Source of the DNA: Gnetum montanum
Taxonomy: Eukaryota > Streptophyta > Gnetopsida > Gnetales > Gnetaceae
DNA: 64,000 bases
Reading direction: 5' to 3'
Assembly: GCA_015680685.1 (NCBI GenBank)
Contig: MNCI01002227.1
Coordinates: forward strand, 720,299-784,298
Shown one piece after another: positions 54,516-64,000 of the stretch. Within the stretch, counting starts at the first letter, position 1; every line of letters begins with the position of its first letter. The position numbers and the translations under genes were made by a program. The notes under the pieces are model-generated. The model saw only the letters and a list, made by a program, of their open reading frames with translations, ran no database searches and was not told the DNA's origin.

Positions 54516-57290
54516 TATGGTACCCAAACTAAGGGACAAACATGAACAAGAGGCAAGATCATCCCAATCGAGGGATAAGCAGCATAGAATTGAAAGGGGC
54601 CAATAGTCAAAATAGCCCCAAGACCAAGTAGCCAAAACACATGCAACAGGACCTCTTCAGGAGAAGCCCAAAGTGGAATTTATTCCACAGATTCCGAAAG
54701 CTAAAAGAGAGCAATCCCACTAGGATGAGACATCAAGACCAAGGCCAAACCTTGAGGTCACCTTGATGGATGCCTATCGTAGGCAAATCAAGGCTAAGGA
54801 GATTCAATATTTGATTCTTCAAGTGCTGAACTTTGGTACCTTCTTGGACTTCACTCCAAAAGAAGTTAGAACTCAATTTCTGACTTCTCCCATGTGGCCT
54901 ATTCTCACCTCTAGAGGAGAATGATATATGGTAGAAACATATCTTTTCTGGAATAACAAGCAGGATAATGCCACTATGAAAATCAAGCACACTAGTGTGT
55001 CCTACTTAGTGGAGGTTATCTCTCAAGCCCTTGAGTTACTAGAAACTGGGGCAACCTTGGTAGAAATCTCAACACAAGTAGAAACCAGAGGTAGAAAATA
55101 AGTGGATGCAACGATGCTATTAAGTTGACCACAAGGAATATGATGCACTCACAAGGGTAGAATGTGCATACTTCAAGATCATGGCCTACCACCTCAATCC
55201 AATGATGAGGCCAAGCAAGATGACAACCTTCTCTACCTATGCATGTGTCACTCTAAGCAAGAAACTTCTCATCAATTTTCCACAGGTAATCTATCTTAAG
55301 ATAGAAAAGTGCTTCAAGAAAAACAAGTATGGGAGAAAGGCACTCCCTTTCTCATGCTTAATTCAAAAATTATGCAAAATGGGAGGGATATCCTGCTACT
55401 CAAATAATACACTCTGACTTGCTCCTACTATCTCTTGGGTAGAAATGATGAAAGACAAGGTGCCTTCCAAGATGTAAGAAGAGGAGCAACCACCATCACC
55501 ATCCACTCATGAGACAACACAAAAGGCTTGTGCTGCCATGGAGCATATGCAAAAACTTTGTGAGAAACTTCTACAATAGCAACAAGCAAGACCAAGTGGG
55601 GATCTATCTATCTACTGACTACTCCTAAGTCATCTAAACAAGGTCACTCGTACCATCAACTAGTTGGAGGACACTGCGCTAATTTTTTTTGCCCAATGAA
55701 TGTAGGCACTTGCACACTCAAATCCTAGTGCTAAAGAGGTAACAGTGTCCATTCCAGAACAACATCAATTTCCAGAAATCTTTGGAAACACCACTACCTT
55801 CTTAGTGTACCTGGAGGAAGGTGATGGAACAACTTTTTTAGTGATGCAACACTAAGGACAGGAAACAATGACTGAGGTGGTAGCTAACCTAGTGCACAAA
55901 GAACTCAATGTTCCTATGGCATCTGTACCAAATATTTTTGAACTTAGAGATGTGCAAATTTTCACAGGAGAAGCAAGTGAGAGATTTAGTGCAACCTAAC
56001 ACAAAGAATTGCTAGAACAAATGGTGGAGACCAGGCAACTGATTCCAAAGGTCTTTAACCTTCCAGATGACATCACTGCAACCTAGTTGATGCTGTTGGA
56101 GGTTAAGGGCAAGTACCTCATTGCCAATGCCCAACTTGAGGTAGCCATAGCTAAAAATCAACCCTTAGCTACTAAAGTTGTAGAATTAAGAGCCTGCCTT
56201 GTTAATCCCACAGTTCTTGGCTAGGCCATAACCAGAGATGAAGCTTTTCTACAACTTCAAGAAAAACTTCAAACAACCAAGCTCACTAATGAGATCATGG
56301 TCTTTGATGAGTTCATAGCAATAGAAATGGCTTACAACACTAAGAAGGACTTATCGAAGCTCCGCAAGGAGAATGTAGTTCTGACCAAGGATAACTATTA
56401 CCTACCTAGTGTTAAGCTCTAGAAAGAACAAATGGTTGAATATATGAGGCAACAGTAGGAGAAGCTTGCCAAAGTAACCATAGACCTGAGGAGGTTAGTA
56501 GCAGAAAATTGCAATCTTTCAATGGAGAAGGTTCCTACTCTTCACCAAAAATCAGTCATTGAGATTACTGCTTGGAAGAATGAGGTCCTCAAATTCAAAG
56601 GGTCAAAAACCATTACACTGATCAAGTTTTCCTTTAAAAGGAAATTAACAAAAAGCATATCCAGCTAGCGAAAGCAAAAGTGAATCAAGCTCTCTAGCAA
56701 CTCCAACAAGAAGGTGACATGTGGCAGCCCATCTTTGATGAACTGAATGCATATAGTAAGGCAGAAATCCACCTTAAGGAGCTGCAAATCAAAGAGATGA
56801 TAGAGTGCATAAAGCTCACCAACCTTCATTACACAAACTTGGCAATGCTAACTGCCAAGAGGCTAAGGTCAAAACTAGAGAAGTAGGTGGCTAGCTCGTA
56901 CCTATTGTACAAGGCTAAGTTCAAGCATCATAAGGAAGGAAAAGCTAAAAATTGTCAATGCTAAAGCTGATGATCTTAGAGAGTGCTTCATTGATCAATG
57001 GTCAACAATTGAGAACTTGATCCATAGAATGAGTGACTACCCAGAGCGACAAAACGTTGTCAAGACATTCGATGTTGAACGCAAACAATTCATAGCTTGG
57101 TTCATCAACCTAAAGGAGTTATTCCCATCAATGTCCTATCCATGGGATATTCCCATATTGGCCCACATTGGTGATATTGTGTGGGTTGTGTATGATCCTT
57201 GGAGTAAGGAGGAGAAGATGAAAGCGTTGTTGGATATTTTCTATCTTCCACCAATAGTCACAACTACAACTAGATAGCCACAACCATAGC
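54516..57290 (+). pseudogene. Element B env-like / coiled-coil region (broken)
   Basis: Colinear with 25,096-27,830 of F. Recognisable pieces are VEFIPQIPKA, LEVTLMDAYRRQIKAKEIQ, VLNFGTFLDFTPKEVRTQF, ETYLFWNNKQDNATMKIK, MRPSKMTTFSTYACVTLSK and RKALPFSCLIQKL (55,181-55,417 open). A Lys/Glu/Leu-rich stretch follows (56,250-56,920) and then the open end 57,017-57,277 with VKTFDVERKQFIAWFINLKE. Many stops, mainly TAG, interrupt it. The two families of words conserved between F and B show it was a real protein. Its role is unproven; the place is that of the env-like gene of Athila elements. Confidence 0.6.
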
Positions 57291-57610
57291 CTCAGCCACA
57301 ATAGCTGCATGCACCAAAGGCAAGAGAAGGTTTTTCTACACCTTAAGAACCTCCACCGTCTGGGATCGTTTGATCTCCTCCTCGTCTTCAGGTAGCCAAA
57401 GGGGTTTTGCTATCAATTTTTGTAATGGTGTTCAATTTTATTTTCATGAATACCAATTTTTGTAAAAGTTTCAAATTCATACACATGGGCACTTACCACC
57501 AATTTGAGTCAATGTGTGTGTCAATCAGTCAGTTAATAATCCCATACCTTCTCAAAATTTTGTAAAAAACTTATTCCTCCTTTTGTTCACACGAGGATGA
57601 ATTTTCATTC

Positions 57611-57623
57611 AGCTGTGGGGGTA
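57611..57623 (+). other. Polypurine tract of element B
   Basis: agctgtgggggta directly before the right LTR. Confidence 0.65.
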
Positions 57624-58463
57624 TGATAAGTTGTAGTTGATTGGAATGCATCGACGTGATCCCATCGACGTGTACCTATCGACGCATGGTTTGATGCGTC
57701 AACACATACACATCGACGTAGTGTTTATTCTTGCCTATATAAATGCACGTACCCTGCGCATTTATGACACTCGTTCATTCATAACTTGGCCGAACTCTTA
57801 CAGTTTTTTTATTTTAGAGTTAGAATATTTTTTAAGTGTCCGTAGTAAGAGTTGAGAAGTGTACGAATCTTTATTTGAGCACTGATGTACCTAGACACTT
57901 CGATGTGAATGGCAATAAAGATGAGCATTTTTCATAAATCTTGCAACACTTGGACTTAGCTTAATATTTTCTTAATGCATTTATTATTTATGCAATTTAT
58001 GTTCATGCACTAAATTAATTAATTAATAGTAAGTAATTAATGCACATAAGTATCACCATCTTGAGCATAAGTTAACACTTGGTAATCCTAGTAGTGCTTA
58101 CACTTGGTAACCCAGTAGTGTTACAACGTGTTTAGGATGACGAATGGGAACAAATACTTATGTTAGGATTACTTAAGACATTAATTAGTTCTTATATTAA
58201 TTACACATTTAATTACTTTATTTTCTACACTTAGGCAAATTAAATGAAAAATATAAAATTGATACAAATCATATGCCTTAGTTACACTTAACTATACCAT
58301 TATACCTCATAAGCAGAACTGGAAAGACAACAATCACATCCTTGAAATTCACTTCCTAGCTATTATATCCTTAGAAAGCTAAAGTCTACAAAATTCGACC
58401 AGATCACTTAGTGAACACTAATGATTCATATGGTTGGGCATAGGGACTGCTCACTGCTCATCA
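57624..58463 (+). repeat. 3' LTR of element B
   Basis: Starts TGATAAGTTG and ends TGCTCATCA. The U3 has an array of catcgacg words (57,650-57,720) that is richer in CpG than in the left LTR. TATATAAA lies at 57,736-57,743 and gcaataaagatg near 57,912. Confidence 0.9.
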
Positions 58464-59279
58464 AAATCTTAAGCTTAATGCACATTTTTTAATCTAATTT
58501 AAAACGATAATATCAAGGCCTTCTCTCATTCTAACATGTGCTTTCTTTTTTTATTTCTTTCATTCTAATATGTTTTTCTATCCATTTCTAATTCACCATA
58601 ATCTTTCATATCCACTTATCCTTAATTATTTTGCTACTCTAAACATGTATAGAGTTTTTAAAATTTAAATTTTATTATATCTTATTTTAAATATTGAAAA
58701 TGATATTTTTTAAATAACCCAAGCTTTGAATAGTATGTTGCATCTTGTGGATGAAAGTAACAAAAAGTAAAAAATACAAGGCATTTTTTTGGATAATTTT
58801 CAACCAATTATATTGTTCATACTTGTCAATACTTTCCACCTAAATTACCTTGAAGCATTTTTCTAAAAATATAAGATAATCTTACTCATGGTCTTCTTCA
58901 TTTATTAGATTTAGCACTTGCTACTTTTATTTTACTAAAATTATACTACTTAAGTTTCTCTAAATGCTTTTTTTCATAAGTTCTAGCCACTCCAAAAATA
59001 TCAAGTATTTAAACACTTTTTGAACTACCTTACAATCTTCTTGTGTCGCTTTTACTTTTTTTTTTTTCTTTTGCAAGCTTCTTTTTTACTAATATTGATA
59101 TTTTATTATATTTATGTAGACCCAAAGGATTTGTTAAACAAATAAAATTGAGTAAAATACATCAATAGTAATAAATCCTAAGTACAATAGATGCACCTAA
59201 TATTCATGTAACATAAACACATCTTGTATTTAATATCTTAGAACTAACACTCATACAAAAACTAATCAAAGATTTGCCA

Positions 59280-59340
59280 TTTTCTTCTAAACAAATATAT
59301 TCCACAACATTCTAATAATACATGTTGCTCATCTTTAACC
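59280..59340 (-). pseudogene. LINE copy A, C-terminal cysteine segment
   Basis: Read on the minus strand this gives VKDEQHVLLECCGIYLFRR, resembling the E-H-L-EC-Y--R end segment of plant LINE proteins after the reverse transcriptase. Flanking sequence on both sides (58,469-59,270 and 59,350-60,230) is LINE sequence without a continuous frame. Confidence 0.6.
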
Positions 59341-60239
59341 ACTTGCAATAAACATAGTTAACAAATTCTATCTTCATGCTATTTATTGTTCTATCTTTTA
59401 GCTTCAACTTGAAGATGGTGTAAACCCCTTCCTACTCTACTAATTAGTACTATCATGGATATTGGAATTGTTGCATATAAATATTTTGTTTCATCATGTC
59501 TTCTACCTCTAATATTTTGCTAGAAAAATGGAAGCATTTTTTGTATTTCTACCTCATTTTTCCATCTCTCTAAAACTCTCTACAACAAGTTTCCAAGCTT
59601 TTTCTAAATTTAGTATTCCATCAATATTATCAATACCCCATTTTTGTAGCTATAATCATCCTTCATGGAACTATCCTTGTTTAGATTTTCGAATGATTTT
59701 TCCTAAGATCTTATTACTATTTTTAGCTCTCAAATATAATATTAAAAATTGATACATTGCTTTAATTTCTAGAGGCAAAAAATTAGCTTCCAATAAAAGT
59801 ACTACATATGGGACTTGAGTTTTCAACTTGAATTCATCTAACAAGATTTTATTTTTATTTTTTGAAATTTTTCATTTTTTTCCATCTAACAAGACTTAGG
59901 CCCCATACCACACATCCATTAAGCATTGTAGCTTGTACAATTGTTTGAAAACGATCTTTTCAATTGCCCAAGTCCAAATATTATGATTACTACATTTGTT
60001 CTTCATTATATATAAGGGCTTCTATACATTTGCAACTCATTATTATATACAATAATCTTATAATTTTGAGATTATTCTACTCCAAATGTTTATAAGTATC
60101 CACAATCTCAAGTATAAGCTCTTCTATTAGTTCCACAAATTAGAACTTTTGTTTTGTCAACAATCACCTTTATTTTTGTACATTCATAAAATGTTTTTAG
60201 TTAATGCAACATTGCTTTTAACCCAATTTCTAAATTTTC

Positions 60240-60660
60240 TATTAGTGATACATCATTTGCAAAGATTAAAAGTCATACCCATCACTAATCTACTTAATAT
60301 CTCAATTTGTAAGTTTCTCTTTAATCTACTCTTCTAGTTCATTAATAAAAATGTCAAAAAAAGTTGGTGAAAGAGGATAACCTTGATTTACTCTGATATT
60401 ATTGTAAAATTGATAAGACTATGCAAGTTCTTCATCTTTTAATTCAAAAATTATTTATCTATATAAAGTCTGAATGGCATTGAGTAAACTAAAATCAGCA
60501 TTAAGGTCAATAAGTCTACTTCATAATTGTTCTCTTATAACAAAGTCAATTGCTTTATTAAAATCCACAAAGCAAATAAATGCTTTACCTTGTTTGCCCT
60601 TTACTTGTTTTATGTAATATCCAAGAGTAACTAAATGATCTAGTGTCGAATATTTTTTTG
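60240..60660 (-). pseudogene. LINE copy A reverse transcriptase core (broken)
   Basis: On the minus strand one frame reads GKQGKAFICFVDFNKAIDF (60,600 to 60,541), then REQL-SRLIDLNADFSLL, then LNAIQTLYR and FELKDEELA, then VNQGYPLSPTFFDIFINELE (60,400 to 60,320). A nearby frame at 60,255-60,290 gives LLIFANDVSLI, the A-D-D active-site block with the first aspartate as N. These are the successive RT blocks of plant non-LTR elements. Three stops and a frameshift show it is dead. A further KVIVDKTKVLICG segment follows at about 60,150-60,190. Confidence 0.82.
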
Positions 60661-61269
60661 TTTTGAACCCTACCTGTAACATAACATGTAAATTATTTTC
60701 TTCTACTCAAAATCATGATTATTTTCAAAAGTTTCCATCAAGCTGAATATTTTAAATGGGAAAGAAAAATTTTACAAACAAGTTACTGATCATGATCATT
60801 ATATAATTATTTAGATTCAATTTCTCTCCTTTTTCTAAAAAGCATAACAACTTTGCTAATCGTCCATTGTCTAAACCATTTTAAAACTCTTCATTAGCCA
60901 TTTTCCAAGTCTTTCTTTAAACTAACTCTCTATCACATTTTAATAATTTACCATACAATCCTTCTACATCTATAGCTCTTCTAGAAGTTAATTTTTGAAT
61001 TCCCTTTGCTACTTCATCATATATAAGTTATAAAATATTTGGGAGTATGCAACTAGTTATGGGATTTGTCTCATTATGAAACAATTTTTTGTAGAATCCT
61101 TTTATTTATGCAAATAAAATATCACTTCTTGGAAAATCTTTTTTTCAAAAAATTTTCCAAAAATTTCATGGATTTTGCTTTATCATTTGCACTATATTGT
61201 TTTGATGCTTTTTTAGAAATTTTCTTTTCTTCTTTTTTTTTTTTTGTCCTTATTCAAAGCTTTTTTACT

Positions 61270-61420
61270 ACAAAAATTTTTGATAACTAACCTTGCTTGT
61301 AGAAATTCTTCATCAAACCACTTCTTACCTATAAACTTTTGTTGTATAGTAACATTTTTTGCAACCTCTAGCAATATGTCTTCTAATCAATTTTCAAACT
61401 TTTTTATTTTCAATAAATTC
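61270..61420 (-). pseudogene. LINE copy A linker before the RT
   Basis: Reads RDILLEVAKNVTIQQKFIGK and KWFDEEFLQARLVIKNF on the minus strand. The W-DEE---AR word is common between endonuclease and RT of plant LINEs. Confidence 0.6.
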
Positions 61421-61771
61421 TATACCTTTGCTGAAAAGATTCTATAGTTGTAGCTATAATATTTTTTCTTATTTTACGACATTACTTAGAGTTCAAATGC
61501 ATTCCTTTTATGAATAACTATAAAAGATGATGTGGAGATTCTCTTAATTTACTACCAACCTGAAAGTCAATGATTCTTGGTACATTTTGAGGGATGGTTA
61601 GCAACAAATTAATGCATGAAATTCTTCCTTATTTTTCACATCTAAATCATAAGCTTGATGGAATTTTTTGAATCCTATTTAAAAATATAAAATAAAGGTC
61701 TTATTTCCATTTTAACATGTGTTAACATGTTTGATTTATTTCAATAAACTCTTATATATTATTTTTCAACC

Positions 61772-61891
61772 TGTAAGACTTGGATTTGAGCCTAGACAAA
61801 GCCACTTAAAAGAGGTTAGGCTTTCATTCATTAACCACCCTCCCAAGCTCCTTCCTTAGTGGGATGAGCATTAAGCCTTTAGGTGATGATC
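61772..61891 (-). mobile_element. tRNA-like SINE, minus copy
   Basis: On the minus strand it reads gatcatcacctaaaggctta, then atgctcatcccactaag, gaatgaaagcctaacc and a B-box-like ggctcaaatcc, ending in caagtcttacagg. It is the same family as 62,543-62,667 in opposite orientation. Confidence 0.65.
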
Positions 61892-62086
61892 TTTTTTAAT
61901 CTTCTACTAAATATATTGTTTATATTCATCAATCTTTTCCACCTTAATTACTTTTGAAGCTTTTTTTTTTTCAAAAATACAAGATAATCCTCCTTATGGT
62001 CTTTCTCATTTGTGAGATCAAAGACATAATACCATTACTCTACTAAAACCAAGTACATCAAAAGTATCAAAATTTTCTTCTTAACA

Positions 62087-62230
62087 ATGAAGTGTTAGCC
62101 TAGTGGTATGCGTCTTAGCCTAGTAATCCCAAGTCATAGGTTTGGTTTTAGTAGGTAGCACTAAGTTATAAACTTCTAGAAATCTTGGGATGCACCTATG
62201 TTTCAATTATTTTGGATTCCAACACCATAA
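62087..62230 (+). mobile_element. tRNA-like SINE, second type
   Basis: A perfect A-box TAGCCTAGTGG at 62,096-62,106 and a decayed B-box ggtttggtttt at 62,139-62,149 have tRNA spacing. The body continues to about 62,225. Flanking ttcttctta and tcttcttct may be the target duplication. It interrupts LINE copy B. Confidence 0.5.
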
Positions 62231-62542
62231 AAATCTTCTTCTTCCCAAATTTCAACTCCTCTAAAAATATCATACTAGTTTAAAACCCAAATATTATATA
62301 CTAGAGTCATTTTTGTGATAATGCAACCATCTATATTCAAAATGCTAAAATGTAAAGTGTTTAAAATTTTTTTGAAAATGTCCTATCTTTGATTACTGCA
62401 ATATACTTTGTATTTAGAAAAACTACTTTACCATGTACAAATGCTACTTTTACATTTTTCCATTATTCTATTTAATTTGCAAGCTCTTCTTTCATGAGAT
62501 CTTTATTTATCCCATTTATTTTCCTTTCAAGTCACTACAAAG

Positions 62543-62667
62543 AATCATCACCTGAAGCCATGGTGCTCATCCTGCTAAGTGGGATCAATAAAGGATTGGT
62601 AGATGAGTGAAAGCCTAATCACTTCAAGTATTTATGCTTAGGCTTGACCCCAGGTCTTCAACTTGAG
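62543..62667 (+). mobile_element. tRNA-like SINE, plus copy
   Basis: Reads aatcatcacctgaagccatg, gtgctcatcctgctaagtgg, gagtgaaagcctaatc, then B-box-like ggcttgacccc and aggtcttcaacttgag. It matches the reverse complement of 61,772-61,891 over its length. Confidence 0.65.
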
Positions 62668-62828
62668 AAACAAGAACCTTACCATCACTCCAAAAGATAG
62701 TCCCTTTTTAAGTTGCTAGAGTTGTACCAAACTTTTCCTTAAGCAGTTCAATTGCTAAATTTCACAAAAATATGATATGGTTTATCACCTTTGAATCCTG
62801 TAGGATAAGCATTCAGAATTATATTAGG

Positions 62829-62845
62829 TGAGAGAGAGAGAGAGA
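62829..62845. repeat. (AG)n microsatellite
   Basis: A short GA run (gtgagagagagagagagat) in unassigned AT-rich sequence. The rest of 62,668-62,947 holds nothing I recognise. Confidence 0.85.
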
Positions 62846-62947
62846 TGCATTGTTTTTTCTATGATATCATGAAGATCCTTTTTAAAATTATTGTTTTTGT
62901 CTAGACTTTCTAAGATCCACGGATATTTTCAACATTTTTTCTTTTTT

Positions 62948-63079
62948 TTATTCTTGTTCATTCACTAAATCACACAAGGCTTCAATACATTTAGAAATTG
63001 CTTCAACAAGTGTTTCATGTCTTGCAATCATGTCACGTATAGTTTCTTGATTTGATTTAGAATTCAAAGTTTTACCCAT
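62948..63079 (-). other. Short minus frame of unknown nature beside LTR J
   Basis: A 43-codon minus reading (MGKTLNSKSNQETIRDMI...) ending in CDLVNEQE, with helix-like composition. The upstream end coincides with the start of LTR J at 63,079, so a longer frame could have been cut by that insertion. I recognise no family and it may be chance. Confidence 0.25.
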
Positions 63080-63961
63080 GATGAGTCGTGTTTTCTTGGG
63101 TTTCATCGATGACACTTCATTGATGCCGCCTCGTCGATGCAACTACGTCAACATGGAATTTGATACGTTGACATGGCCTTGTTGATACAATGTCTGTTTT
63201 CACCTATAAATACATGCTCACCCATTGTGTTTATGGCATCTTTGGTCATAATTATAGCAAAGCTCTTACAGTTTTCTTGCTTGAAAGTTAGAATATTTTT
63301 CTAAGTGCCCATAGTAGGAGTCAAAGAGTGTATAGATATTTATTCAAGCACTATTGTACCTGAGCATAGTAGTATGTACAACAATAAAGACAAGCTTTCT
63401 GATAAACCTTACAGCACTTTGAAATAGATTAATTGTTTATTTATGCATTTAATGTTTTATGCAATTTTCTTTACTGCTTTAAGTAATTAAGCTAAATTAA
63501 GCTAGATTAATTAGCAATTAATCAAGCACATAAGTACGACCACTTCGAGCATACACTTGGCACTTGGTAATTCCAGTAACACTTCACGTTTGGTAAGCCA
63601 ATAGTGTTAAATGTGTTCAGGATGTGTATGGCAAGTGAAAATAGATGCTAATGTTAGAATTAGCTAGGTGTAGCTAGTTATATTAAATTAGCAATTTAAT
63701 TATTTTATTCATTATTTTGTATTCTTAGATGACTTAAAACTTACAACGTCAAACATGATAGAAATCATATGCCTCAATTGCACTTAACCATACCTTTTCA
63801 TTTCACAAGTGTAATTGGGAAGACAACGATTACAACAATTAGTTTCACTTCCTAGAAGCCAATGTACTTAGAAGGCTTTAAGTTCACAAAATTCAACTAG
63901 ATTGCACATGAATGCTTAGTGATTCATATAGTTGGATGTAGGGTCTACTTGCCACTCATCA
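63079..63961 (+). repeat. 5' LTR (J) of an Athila-like element leaving the window
   Basis: 883 bp from TGATGAGTCG to CCACTCATCA. It has catcgatg/cgtcgatg words (63,105-63,190), a tataaata TATA box near 63,206, and acaataaagac near 63,381. A primer-like site follows, so it is a 5' LTR, not a solo one. The left flank is accca; the matching duplication would lie outside. Confidence 0.75.
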
Positions 63962-63962
63962 T

Positions 63963-63980
63963 TAGTGCAACTGTTGGAGA
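63963..63980 (+). other. Decayed primer-binding site after LTR J
   Basis: TAGTGCAACTGTTGGAGA aligns with TGGCGCCATTGCTGAGGA of B. The last 20 bases of the window are the start of its internal region. Confidence 0.55.
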
Positions 63981-64000
63981 TTTGTAGTTTGATACATGTG

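Larger units (their letters stand above)
45274..58463 (+). mobile_element. Element B: Athila-like Ty3/Gypsy retrotransposon
   Basis: A 13,190-bp element with perfect AAATC duplications (45,269-45,273 and 58,464-58,468). LTRs are 884 and 840 bp. It has a well-preserved tRNA-Asp-like primer site, gag, protease, RT, RNase H, integrase, spacer, env-like region and purine tract, colinear with F. The left LTR start reads TA instead of TG. It is inactive: stops occur throughout, the RT MDD reads MND and the integrase glutamate reads lysine. It splits LINE copy A. Confidence 0.9.
45226..61594 (-). mobile_element. LINE copy A (non-LTR retrotransposon), interrupted by element B
   Basis: 45,226-45,273 and 58,469-61,594 form one minus-strand LINE. 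The 3' part lies at low coordinates. Reading leftward: a linker with GKKWFDEEFLQAR (about 61,290), RT blocks, and a C-terminal VKDEQHVLLECCGIY segment (59,300-59,340) typical of the cysteine-containing tail of plant LINEs. Endonuclease is not present, so the copy is 5'-truncated or joined to another copy at 61,594. The 58,469-58,700 stretch resembles 61,640-61,790, the 3' end of copy B. Confidence 0.75.
61595..62540 (-). mobile_element. LINE copy B, 3' fragment with SINE insertions
   Basis: Parts of this stretch line up, in the same orientation, with 58,469-59,100: aaatcataagcttgatgg (61,644), then ccaccttaattac-ttgaagc (61,938) and the atacaagataatc (61,978) word. SINE-like units at 61,772-61,891 and about 62,087-62,230 interrupt it. 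It is the 3' portion of a second LINE in head-to-tail order with copy A. Confidence 0.6.

Noticed and set aside
59528-61447. Several plus-strand frames rich in Phe, Leu and Ser
   Set aside because: They lie opposite the minus-strand LINE and are its complements.
62091-62165. A possible tRNA gene
   Set aside because: The A-box is perfect but the B-box is decayed and the arms do not fold into a cloverleaf; a SINE is more likely.

Overview
This window looks like intergenic DNA from a large, repeat-rich plant genome, and I see no intact host gene. It is AT-rich. Most of the 64 kb resolves into long terminal repeat (LTR) retrotransposons nested inside one another, on top of an older head-to-tail array of non-LTR (LINE) sequence with a few tRNA-like SINEs. 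The plant assignment rests on Ty3/Gypsy elements of the Athila and Tat type (gag, protease, archaeal-type RNase H, env-like coiled-coil region), a tRNA-Asp-like primer site, and captured fragments resembling plant cullin, plant GH3 exo-beta-glucosidase and a mitochondrial ribosomal protein. The species cannot be told from the sequence.

Layout. Positions 1-379 are LINE-array sequence. Positions 380-45,225 are one Tat-like Ty3/Gypsy element, here called E, with 3.4-3.6 kb LTRs (5' LTR 380-13,318, 3' LTR 41,618-45,225) and a degenerate 5-bp target duplication. Its net length is about 11.2 kb once younger insertions are removed. Those insertions are C (1,553-10,222, minus strand, gag-protease only), solo LTR I (10,463-11,363), F (15,920-29,823, plus strand, Athila-like) and G (31,260-41,377, a solo LTR). 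G in turn carries solo LTR H (33,220-34,191) and element D (34,225-40,695, minus strand, gag-protease fused to an integrase C-terminus). The flanks of E re-join to form LINE sequence that has a paralogue at about 61,480-61,700. From 45,226 the LINE is interrupted by B (45,274-58,463, plus strand, Athila-like, perfect AAATC duplication) and resumes to about 61,594. A second LINE copy with three SINE-like units follows, and the window ends just inside another Athila-like element (5' LTR 63,079-63,961).

The most unusual feature is inside the LTRs of E. Each LTR holds, in the same order and in sense orientation, fragments of at least three unrelated host genes: a cullin, a GH3 exo-beta-glucosidase and a mitochondrial ribosomal protein of the L53 family, with an unidentified GC-rich piece between the last two. 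Both LTRs carry them, so capture came before the last transposition of E.

The elements fall into two groups. F and B are the same Athila-like family with a complete order gag-PR-RT-RH-INT, a 2.2-kb spacer and an env-like coiled-coil region, but both are broken by many stops. C, D and E share one primer-site type and each lacks an identifiable integrase core, so all look non-autonomous and must have depended on enzymes supplied by other copies. Target duplications, TG...CA ends, primer sites and polypurine tracts allow an insertion order to be read: LINE array, then E, then C/I/F/G in E and B in the LINE, then H and D in G.
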